DNA of 64,000 nucleotides, taken from positions 1 through 64,000 of the forward strand of contig CALMAH010000015.1 in the NCBI GenBank assembly GCA_937859595.1. Reading direction: 5' to 3'. Shown here one piece after another: positions 1 through 6,203 of the stretch. Position 1 is the stretch's first letter; the number at the start of each line of letters is the position of its first letter. A program made the translations under genes and the position numbers. Under the pieces are notes generated by a model. It was not told where the DNA came from and ran no database searches. It saw nothing but the letters and a program-made list of their open reading frames with translations. The stretch comes from an uncultured Acidobacteriota bacterium (GTDB lineage Bacteria; Acidobacteriota; Blastocatellia; Pyrinomonadales; Pyrinomonadaceae).

Positions 1-78
1 TGCGGAATTGAGGGGGCAGATGTCAGAAAGCAGCGAGCAATAACGCGGGTTGGCGGGATGATCGGGCGGAGATCTGTC

Positions 79-186
79 GCCCGCTAAAGCGGGCTGGGGT
101 TCTGTTTGTGGTCGTGTTCCACGCCGTGAACGGCGTGGCAATTCATCGCACAAAAGAATAGACGCTAAAGCCGTGAACGGCGTGGC
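79..186. repeat. Short palindromic intergenic repeats
   Basis: Three small inverted repeats lie close together. GCCCGC-TAAA-GCGGGC occupies 79-94. CCACGCCG-TGAA-CGGCGTGG occupies 119-138, with perfect 8-base arms. A second copy of the 16 bases CCGTGAACGGCGTGGC from 124-139 is found at 171-186. They lie in non-coding DNA and look like members of a dispersed repeat family. No function can be read from them. Confidence 0.8.
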
Positions 187-420
187 TAAGTGCCGCTTCG
201 CGGGACGGTGGCTCTGCCGCCGGATGGAAAAGCTAGTAACCTTGCAGCAGCGGCGGAGCCGCGGGATATTTTATCAAGCTAACGGAAAAGCGGAGCTTTT
301 CCGCACATCGAACGGCAGAGCCGCCAAATCCGCAATCCAAAATCTAAAATCTAAAATCGGCATGGCAGGGGTGTCCGCGTTCAGTCAATCGGTCTGGGCG
401 AGAAGAGATCTAGAAACCAG

Positions 421-460
421 TTTCCAGTTATCAGTTTCCAGCTTCCAGTTATCAGTTTCC
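421..460. repeat. 21-bp-period direct repeat
   Basis: The 18 bases TTCCAGTTATCAGTTTCC occur at 422-439 and again at 443-460, a period of 21 bases, with degenerate copies on both sides. The same block holds a run of the word AAATCTA near 337-356. This is low-complexity intergenic DNA. The open frame running through it has no protein character. Confidence 0.75.
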
Positions 461-777
461 CGTTTCCAGCTTACAGCCGCTAGCTTTTGGTTTGTAGTCT
501 GCTAAAGGGTAGGCGTTTGTGACTGCCAGTCGTATTGCCGCAGGCGGCGAGGCGGACAGGAGTGTCCGCACTCCAGGCGATGTTCCTATTTGTAAAAACA
601 GCAGACAATGGCAGTTTGCACGATATGCACGTTTCGCATAAAATGCATGAAATGCAAGGCCGGTGCAAACGACCCGGCGGACTTTTTCCGACCGTTTTGG
701 CTTGCTTGGGTCGTTAAAGTAAGGACGAAAACGTGTGACAGGAGATTTGAAGGAGCTTATTATCACGCAGTAGGACG

Positions 778-783
778 TATAAT
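778..783 (+). promoter_or_regulatory. Possible -10 box before the orphan gene array
   Basis: A perfect TATAAT at 778-783 lies 85 bases upstream of the preferred GTG start at 868. No good -35 hexamer is present at 16-18 bases upstream, so the call is tentative. Confidence 0.35.
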
Positions 784-867
784 CAATAGTTCGGCATCAG
801 AGGCGAACCCGGATTGCCTTGGACGTGTCCCCTACAATTGACGCATTGTTCCGTCAAGGAGGTTCCC

Positions 868-1755
868 GTGGCCCGAAGGTATTCCGCCTCTCAGTTCCGT
901 AACAAGATCCGACAGGCCCAACAAAAACAAAAGCAAGCGATTGACAAGTACAACCAAGCCGTTCGTCGCTACAACCAAGGCGTAAAGAACGCCGTTAACA
1001 AATACAATCAGGAAGTTCGTGCGCACAATTCTCGGGTGCGTGCCAATCGCCAGCGCATCAAGAACGAACTCGCGCGTTTAAGCCGCCAATCATCCACGAC
1101 CACGACGACACGGTACGTCGTTTACCGAACGTCCGTCGAAACTCTTCACAGTTCCTACACGCGGCTCGAAAACCGTGCCGAGTCACAGCAGTTCGACCCT
1201 CGGTACAATCGGGTACTCGATCTATCCGAACGGGAAACTGCCAACAGTCTCGAGGTCACCAATCGCATTCTCGGTGACCAAACCGCTGGCGACACACCCA
1301 GCGAAGAACTCGAAAATGCCACGTTACTGGATGGTCTGCGTCGCATATCTCCCGACCTTGATGATCGATGGAATGGCGCGGTCTTCGCCCTAAACCCTCG
1401 AAATCCGGACGCGGCCCGGCACTTCTGTGCAAGCGCCCGCGAGATCATTACGCAAATCCTTGAGATTAAGGCACCTGATGCGGACGTATTTGCGCTGCTT
1501 CCAACTTGTGATACGACGGATCGTGGCAATCCAACCCGGCGTTCAAAAATCAAATACTTTCTTCATCGCAAAGGAATGATCGAAGACTCCCTCGAAGAGT
1601 TCGTCGAGAATGACATGGAGAACATCGTCCAACTGTTTCGCGTCTTCAACGATGGTACCCACGGTTCCGCTGGCACGTTCGACTTTCCCCAATTGAACGC
1701 CATTAGAAAACGTGTGGAGGACGGCATCATGTTTCTCACGGAGATCATCGGATGA
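868..1755 (+). CDS. Orphan protein with coiled-coil N-terminus; possible pPIWI-associated nuclease-like domain
   Basis: A 295-residue cytoplasmic protein. The GTG at 868 is preferred over the ATG at 814 because AAGGAGG at 856-862 sits five bases before it. Residues about 5-70 are rich in Lys, Gln, Asn and Arg with repeated Y-N-Q segments and should form a long basic coiled coil. The C-terminal third contains RHFCASAREIITQIL, a G-N-P-T-R-R-S-K segment and FNDGTHGSAGTFD. From memory this tail resembles the domain called predicted pPIWI-associating nuclease, but I could not confirm that. It is followed directly by an attC-like site, so it may be the first cassette of an array. The gene is real; its function is open. 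Confidence 0.7.
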   Translation: MARRYSASQFRNKIRQAQQKQKQAIDKYNQAVRRYNQGVKNAVNKYNQEVRAHNSRVRANRQRIKNELARLSRQSSTTTTTRYVVYRTSVETLHSSYTRLENRAESQQFDPRYNRVLDLSERETANSLEVTNRILGDQTAGDTPSEELENATLLDGLRRISPDLDDRWNGAVFALNPRNPDAARHFCASAREIITQILEIKAPDADVFALLPTCDTTDRGNPTRRSKIKYFLHRKGMIEDSLEEFVENDMENIVQLFRVFNDGTHGSAGTFDFPQLNAIRKRVEDGIMFLTEIIG

Positions 1756-1756
1756 T

Positions 1757-1847
1757 GCCGAACAAAACGGTGCACCGGAGCCGCCGACGGCGCGTGTTTA
1801 CAAATCAGAGGTCACTGGCGGCGGCCCTGTTATTCGACCCGTTGGGT
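1757..1847 (+). other. attC-like recombination site 1
   Basis: A 91-base site begins with GCCGAAC (1757-1763), near the integron R'' consensus RYYYAAC, and ends with GTTGGGT (1841-1847), an exact match to the R' consensus GTTRRRY. Between them are GC-rich complementary segments, GCCGCC (1780-1785) and GGCGGC (1820-1825), able to form a stem. It begins just after the stop codon of the upstream gene and ends 14 bases before the next start, as expected for a cassette boundary. R'' departs from consensus at one base. Confidence 0.5.
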
Positions 1848-1861
1848 GCTTTATATTGAAT

Positions 1862-2392
1862 ATGATGAAGAACTTATTGGTAACGTTTACATATTACGTT
1901 TGCCTACTTGCTTTGATAACTTATTCTCCGATGTTTGTTACTTCCGCAAAATCGAATGCAAACCAAACGAGCGAAACCGAAAAGTTAATTTGCGAAATTT
2001 CTCTACCCTCAAAAGTTAATGTTGTTGGCGGCTGGATTAATGGCAGCCTAATCATTAAAAACGTGAGCGAAGAATCTATCAGGATTTCCGCTCTTTATTC
2101 TGGCTCACGTCATGTCTGGAAAGGGAATTATAAGGAGAATTTTAGTCCTGACTGGTGGAAAACAAATATGCCGGAACCGGAGAAGTTTGCGGAAAAAATT
2201 GTAACACTTAGTTCTAACGAAACATTCACCATTCCTTTTAAGATTCATTATGAATACAATGCAGAATTTTTTAGAGGGCAACCGCTTACGATTTCGTCAG
2301 GTTATAGAATCAGTCAGAAGTTTGCGGAACAATATGATACCTGGACAGGTTCAATAGAGGCAAAACCTGTTACCGTAGATGCTATAGAATGA
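1862..2392 (+). CDS. Secreted orphan protein, AT-rich
   Basis: A 176-residue protein of no family I recognise. The start at the first of two adjacent ATG codons (1862, 1865) is chosen because a typical signal peptide follows: two Lys/Asn-type residues, then a hydrophobic stretch to about residue 24, ending near V-T-S-A-K. Further upstream reading would run into the preceding gene. The mature part has alternating hydrophobic residues (INGSLIIKNVSEESIRISAL) typical of a beta-sandwich. Base composition is clearly more AT-rich than the neighbours, which suggests separate ancestry. It is flanked by attC-like sites on both sides, consistent with a mobile gene cassette. Confidence 0.7.
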   Translation: MMKNLLVTFTYYVCLLALITYSPMFVTSAKSNANQTSETEKLICEISLPSKVNVVGGWINGSLIIKNVSEESIRISALYSGSRHVWKGNYKENFSPDWWKTNMPEPEKFAEKIVTLSSNETFTIPFKIHYEYNAEFFRGQPLTISSGYRISQKFAEQYDTWTGSIEAKPVTVDAIE

Positions 2393-2414
2393 AACACTTT
2401 TCTTTCTGCGCCGC

Positions 2415-2528
2415 ACTCAACAAGTTATTGGACGCGAGCGCGAAACAGCTACTTTCTTATTCGGCTTACGTGCAAAATCTTATGTTGTCGCTCGCCGGTT
2501 TCGCGCTCGGTGAACTCAGCCGTTAAGC
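2415..2528 (+). other. attC-like recombination site 2
   Basis: A 114-base site. It starts with ACTCAAC (2415-2421), an exact RYYYAAC match, and ends with GTTAAGC (2522-2528), an exact GTTRRRY match. Inside is a perfect 12-base inverted repeat, CGAGCGCGAAAC (2435-2446) and GTTTCGCGCTCG (2498-2509). The right side, GAACTCAGCCGTTAAGC, closely resembles the AACTCAxGCGTTAGxC end of classical integron attC sites. The next gene starts six bases after it. This is the best of the candidate sites. Confidence 0.65.
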
Positions 2529-2533
2529 ATGAT

Positions 2534-2950
2534 ATGAAAACGCACGTTGAGTTTTGCTCCGACAAATTTCCTGCATACCCGGGGGAGGATGAGGAAGTGA
2601 ACCCCGGAATCTGGGGAAAGCGTCTCGCTGAGTTCATTTCGGCGGGCCTCAGGAGCCGTGGGATCGCCGCGAGGGAGCCAGGCGCAGAAGACTGGGGATG
2701 GATGGTCGAGATCGAGAACGAGGCATTCCCTCTTTGGATCGGCTGCGCTAACTACGAAGAGTATCCGGACGGCTTCTTGTGCTTCGTTGAGCCCAGCAAA
2801 CCGTTCGTGCGGCGTTTTTTCAGGAAGATCCCGACGGAAGCGCAGGTTCAGGCAGTTACACAAGCATTGGACTCCTTGCTCTCTTCTGAGCCATCGATTC
2901 GAGACATAAGGTGGTGGACAGAAGAAGAGTTCAACAGCCCCGGAGCCTAA
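2534..2950 (+). CDS. Conserved orphan protein of cassette type
   Basis: A 138-residue soluble protein. The ATG at 2534 is preferred over 2510, because 2510 lies inside the attC-like site. It has conserved-looking motifs KFPAYPGEDEEVNPGIWGK near the start and GWMVEIENEAFPLWIGCAN and YPDGFLCFVEPSKPFVR in the middle, with an acidic, Trp-rich character. I recall similar uncharacterised proteins in scattered proteobacteria, sometimes as integron cassettes, but cannot name a domain. Its stop codon lies inside GCCTAAC (2945-2951), a match to the integron RYYYAAC box, as expected for a cassette gene ending at its own attC. Confidence 0.75.
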   Translation: MKTHVEFCSDKFPAYPGEDEEVNPGIWGKRLAEFISAGLRSRGIAAREPGAEDWGWMVEIENEAFPLWIGCANYEEYPDGFLCFVEPSKPFVRRFFRKIPTEAQVQAVTQALDSLLSSEPSIRDIRWWTEEEFNSPGA

Positions 2951-3023
2951 CAAAGCTCCGGATGCGACGTGCGATGACGCCCGTGTTACCGCATTTGGCC
3001 ACACATACCGCTTACAAATACTC
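2945..3023 (+). other. Half attC-like site
   Basis: GCCTAAC at 2945-2951 matches the RYYYAAC box and is followed by AAAGCTCCGGATGCGAC, typical of the left half of attC sites. No GTTRRRY box is found before the next gene, so the site is incomplete or divergent. Confidence 0.35.
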
Positions 3024-3275
3024 ATGAATCCTGGATCAAATGACGAGACGGCTGACCTTGGGTTCAGCTATCGGACCCGAAAGAACGGTGACGTCGAGAT
3101 ACTGCATCACAGGCGGCTGGCAGCCACGCTTCGAGGCAGGGATGCTGCAGAGTTTCTGGCTGAAGCTTCTGACCCCGGAAGCCCGGACATGCAGCAATTG
3201 ATGGCTCGACTGACCGGTAACTATAAGCGTGGAAACGAACGCCTTGCGAGCCGGCACCCGAGGAACCGCCGGTAG
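3024..3275 (+). CDS. Small conserved orphan protein
   Basis: An 83-residue basic protein beginning at the ATG at 3024. It contains FSYRTRKNGDVEILHHRRL and ATLRGRDAAEFLAEA, then LMARLTGNYKRGNER and an Arg-rich tail. I recall similar small proteins annotated only as hypothetical in unrelated genomes. No membrane segment or signal is present. It is the last of the four co-oriented short genes and probably belongs to the same cassette-like group, although no complete attC-like site follows it. Confidence 0.65.
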   Translation: MNPGSNDETADLGFSYRTRKNGDVEILHHRRLAATLRGRDAAEFLAEASDPGSPDMQQLMARLTGNYKRGNERLASRHPRNRR

Positions 3276-3352
3276 GCATATTCCGCGCGGATGCCCTCTC
3301 TTATATCTCGCCAATGCCCGGAAAGATCGTCGTGGCGAAACGGCGGATAGGG

Positions 3353-3358
3353 TAGAAT
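3353..3358 (+). promoter_or_regulatory. Possible -10 box for the M28 peptidase
   Basis: TAGAAT at 3353-3358 lies 22 bases before the preferred start at 3381. No convincing -35 box is seen. Confidence 0.35.
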
Positions 3359-3380
3359 ACTCGGAAACCAGGTGACGTCT

Positions 3381-5438
3381 ATGCTAAGAATGAAGATGTT
3401 CAGTCTTGCGGCCGCGATCCTTTTCTCGGCCTTTTCCTTTTCCGATCTCCGAGCCCAACAGGGGCCTCCGCTGTTGCCGGAGCCGGTGGTTGCCGCTCTT
3501 GCGAATGAGCTTTCGGGAGAGACGGCGAAGCGCGATCTCGAGTTCATTTCGCGGCAGCATCGGATGCGTGCATCGAAGGGGATCAGCATTGCGGCGGAGT
3601 TTGTTGCGGAACAAGCCCGCGTCTATGGCCTCGAAGACGTCGAGATATTGAAGTTTCCGGCGGATGGCAAGACCTTTTACGGAACGCAGAAGGCGCGGCC
3701 GGCGTGGAATGCCGAGTTCGCCGAGCTTTGGGAAATGGGGGCGGACGGTAGACCAAGGACGCTGATCGCAAGTTGGGACGCAATGCCGCTTGTCTTAGCG
3801 CAGGACAGCGAGAGCGGAAATGTCACGGCGGAGCTGGTAGATGTCGGTGCGGGCACGAGCGAGGCCGACTATGCGGGTAAGGATGTTCGCGGAAAACTGG
3901 TCCTGGTATCTGCCCAGCCCGAAGCGGTTTTCAGGCTTGCGGTCGAAAAATACGGAGCCGCCGGCATCCTAAGCTACGCGCAAAATCAACGGACGGCGTG
4001 GTTCGGCGAAAACGACAATTTGATCCGCTGGGGGCATCTGGACAGCTTTACGGACACAAAGACGTTTGGCTTTATGCTCTCGCTCAAGCAGGCACGCGGT
4101 TTTCAGGCTCGGCTTGCCCGGGGCGAAAAGATCATTCTGAAAGCCGAGGTGCGGGCCGGACGAGAGCCGGGCAATTACGAGATCCCGACGGCGGTGATCC
4201 GGGGAGCAGATCCGAATCTTCGTGATGAGGAAATTGCCTTCAGCTGTCATCTGGACCATCCGCGACCGGGGGCAAACGACAACGCGAGCGGCTGCGTGAC
4301 CATACTTGAGGTCGGGCGAACCTTGGCGAAGCTAATCCGCGAGGGAAAGATCGAGCGGCCGCGAAGGTCGATACGTTTTATCTGGCCACCGGAGATCGAA
4401 GGCACACTTGCGCTCTTGAATGCCCGGCCGGATATCACCAAACGGATCAAAGCGGTCATTCACATGGACATGGTCGGCGGCGGGCCCGAGACAAAGGCGG
4501 TCTTTCACGTGACCCGCGGCCCGGCGAGCCTGCCGTCATTCATAAACGACGTCGCCGAAGCGTTTGGCGAATTTGTAAACGAGCAGTCTTATCGACACGC
4601 GGCGGGCCAGACGGTTCTCTATCCTCTGGTAGCTCCGGAAGGCGGCAAGGAGCCGCTGAACGCACGCATGGCCGATTTCTCAATGGGCAGCGACCATCAG
4701 GTTTACACCGACAGCTCGTTTGGCATACCCGCGATCTACCTTAACGACTGGCCCGACCGCTATATCCACACAAATTTCGACACGCCCGCGAACATCGACA
4801 CAACAAAGCTGAAACGCGCGGGCTTTATCGGCGGGGCGAGCGGATATTTTGTGGCGAATGTCACGGCGGATGATGCCGAGAACATATGGCATATTGTACG
4901 ATCGCGCAGCTTGCTTCGAACGGCGAAGTTCCTAGAGCGTCGGAGCAGTCTTTCGAGCGTTGAAGACATGAACTACGCGATCTTCCATTATTCAAATGAA
5001 CGCAGGATCTTCGACTCCATGAGTCGTTTCGTTTCCATACCGGCTGCTGTACGAAACGATGCGGATGCGTTTTTCAGACGACAAAGGTCACCTGAGGACG
5101 TGTTCCCACCCGCTCCACCTCCGCACCCTAACTATCAGGTTGTTTTCAAACGAAATCCTGAGATCAGGGGAACGATGAACGCATTCGGCTACAACTATTT
5201 CACAGACAAGTACGGCGAGGAGCGGGCCCGTTCGATCCGCTTGCTTCGCTATCAGGGCCTGCGGGGATCGGGAGGGGAGTATGCCTATGAGGTGCTCAAT
5301 TTCGCGGACGGTAAACGTAACGTCCAGCAGATCCGCGACGCGGTCTCAGCGATCTACGGCCCGGTGCCGGTGGATGTTGTGCTCGAGTATCTAAGGGCGC
5401 TTGAAGAAATCAAGGTCGTTGAAAAAATTGGACCGTGA
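3381..5438 (+). CDS. Secreted M28-family metallopeptidase with C-terminal extension
   Basis: A 685-residue exported zinc peptidase. The ATG at 3381 is chosen over the GTG at 3372, which overlaps the AGGTG ribosome-binding sequence. A signal peptide spans about residues 1-25, ending near LRAQ. A PA-type insert (about 120-230) precedes the peptidase core. Expected zinc ligands and catalytic residues of the M28 family are visible: His290 (CHLDH), Asp300 (NDNASG), Glu338/Glu340 (EIEG), Asp363 (DMVGG) and His463 (YIHTNFD). This core predicts aminopeptidase or carboxypeptidase activity in the periplasm or outside the cell. The last 80 residues (VLNFADGKRNVQQIRDAVS) look like a small PqqD-like helical domain, unusual for the family. 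Confidence 0.88.
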   Translation: MLRMKMFSLAAAILFSAFSFSDLRAQQGPPLLPEPVVAALANELSGETAKRDLEFISRQHRMRASKGISIAAEFVAEQARVYGLEDVEILKFPADGKTFYGTQKARPAWNAEFAELWEMGADGRPRTLIASWDAMPLVLAQDSESGNVTAELVDVGAGTSEADYAGKDVRGKLVLVSAQPEAVFRLAVEKYGAAGILSYAQNQRTAWFGENDNLIRWGHLDSFTDTKTFGFMLSLKQARGFQARLARGEKIILKAEVRAGREPGNYEIPTAVIRGADPNLRDEEIAFSCHLDHPRPGANDNASGCVTILEVGRTLAKLIREGKIERPRRSIRFIWPPEIEGTLALLNARPDITKRIKAVIHMDMVGGGPETKAVFHVTRGPASLPSFINDVAEAFGEFVNEQSYRHAAGQTVLYPLVAPEGGKEPLNARMADFSMGSDHQVYTDSSFGIPAIYLNDWPDRYIHTNFDTPANIDTTKLKRAGFIGGASGYFVANVTADDAENIWHIVRSRSLLRTAKFLERRSSLSSVEDMNYAIFHYSNERRIFDSMSRFVSIPAAVRNDADAFFRRQRSPEDVFPPAPPPHPNYQVVFKRNPEIRGTMNAFGYNYFTDKYGEERARSIRLLRYQGLRGSGGEYAYEVLNFADGKRNVQQIRDAVSAIYGPVPVDVVLEYLRALEEIKVVEKIGP

Positions 5439-5452
5439 GCGAAAAGTACAGA

Positions 5453-5887
5453 TCAACGTTTTTTGGCTAAAGGATCAGCAAGCTGAAGGCCGGGAAATCG
5501 TGTGAAGTCGCGGTCTGTGCTGGCGAGTGTCGCGCCGCACGAGGCGGCCATTGCGGCGAGGTGCGCGTCCATTACAAGGTTTCCGGTTGCCTGGCCTTCA
5601 ACGAGCATCCTTGAGAACAGCGGCCAATACTTTTTCTCCATTGAGATCAGATGTGTATTGTCCAGTGCAAGCCAGGCGTCCACGATACTAATAGCCTGCT
5701 CGATCGAAGCTGGATTGGACAAAATTCGCGGGTTCGTAGCTATGCGCAAAAAGCCTGTAATAGTGTGCCACGAGAAGATAACCTCGTCCTGCAGCAACGC
5801 ATTTTCTAACCAGTTCTTTGCATTTGTATGAAATTTGCTGCCGCCGTCATAGGCGTACAGCAACATATTTACATCGGGAAATATCAT
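5453..5887 (-). CDS. vapC: VapC-family PIN-domain ribonuclease toxin
   Basis: A 144-residue PIN-domain protein, predicted Mg-dependent RNase toxin of a type II toxin-antitoxin pair. Acidic PIN residues are visible: Asp5 (FPDVNMLLYA), the central Glu/Asp region, Asp106 in VMDAHLAAMA and Asp124/Asp126 in STDRDFTRFPGL. The GxxTDxxHAAxA-like pattern matches the VapC group typified by SCO-type PIN proteins. The start codon overlaps the vapB stop by four bases (ATGA), so the two are translationally coupled. It converges with the M28 gene, leaving only 14 bases between them. Confidence 0.88.
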   Translation of the reverse strand: MIFPDVNMLLYAYDGGSKFHTNAKNWLENALLQDEVIFSWHTITGFLRIATNPRILSNPASIEQAISIVDAWLALDNTHLISMEKKYWPLFSRMLVEGQATGNLVMDAHLAAMAASCGATLASTDRDFTRFPGLQLADPLAKKR

Positions 5888-6129
5888 CGTCGATCCGGCC
5901 CCTCCGCAATATCGAGCAGTTCCTCAATGTTGTCATAACTTAAGCCTTCACGGAGACCGAGGTTGAGTGGCTTTACCTTAAATGGTTTACGCGGCTTGGC
6001 TTTCGGACCATTCAGACCACGTCGCAAAGCTTCATTTACGATCTCTTTGAAAGGCTTTTTGGGTTCCGCATCCTGAATTTTTTTGAGAGCGAATGCTACG
6101 TCATCATCGATGGTTAAGGTCGTCCTCAT
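5884..6129 (-). CDS. vapB: VapB-like ribbon-helix-helix antitoxin
   Basis: An 81-residue antitoxin. The start at 6129 (MRTTLTIDDDVAFAL) is preferred, since this is the usual beginning of the family; an in-frame ATG at 6156 would add nine residues. The N-terminal strand and two helices (residues 1-45) form a ribbon-helix-helix DNA-binding domain. The Lys/Pro-rich middle (PKAKPRKPFKVKPLNLGL) and acidic C-terminus should wrap the PIN toxin encoded next. Pairs like this normally repress their own promoter. Direct neighbours on this strand are unrelated. Confidence 0.85.
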   Translation of the reverse strand: MRTTLTIDDDVAFALKKIQDAEPKKPFKEIVNEALRRGLNGPKAKPRKPFKVKPLNLGLREGLSYDNIEELLDIAEGPDRR

Positions 6130-6167
6130 ACACCTATCATACATCAGATTGACCATACCGGCAACAT

Positions 6168-6201
6168 CAAGACATCAATTGAGTGATGCCTTGATGTCTT
6201 G
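6168..6201 (-). repeat. Inverted repeat between oxidoreductase and vapBC
   Basis: Perfect 11-base arms CAAGACATCAA (6168-6178) and TTGATGTCTTG (6191-6201) with a 12-base loop sit three bases after the stop of the long oxidoreductase gene and about 40 bases before vapB. There is no T-run, so it could be a weak terminator, an RNA-stabilising stem or an operator for VapBC. Confidence 0.7.
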
Positions 6202-6203
6202 TG

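Larger units (their letters stand above)
1..867. other. Gene-free repeat-rich region
   Basis: No convincing gene is seen in these 867 bases. They contain the repeats at 79-186 and 421-460, GC-rich words of the form GGCGGAGCCGC near 252-262, and an inverted repeat with arms AACGACCC (668-675) and GGGTCGTT (708-715). A TATAAT hexamer sits at 778-783, upstream of the first gene. Confidence 0.6.

Noticed and set aside
173..505. 110-codon open frame through the left repeats
   Set aside because: The sequence FQLSVSSFQLSVS is simply the translated 21-base repeat; no ribosome-binding site or domain.
668..715. AACGACCC/GGGTCGTT inverted repeat considered as another attC site
   Set aside because: The ends lack both the RYYYAAC and GTTRRRY boxes, and no gene abuts it in cassette fashion.
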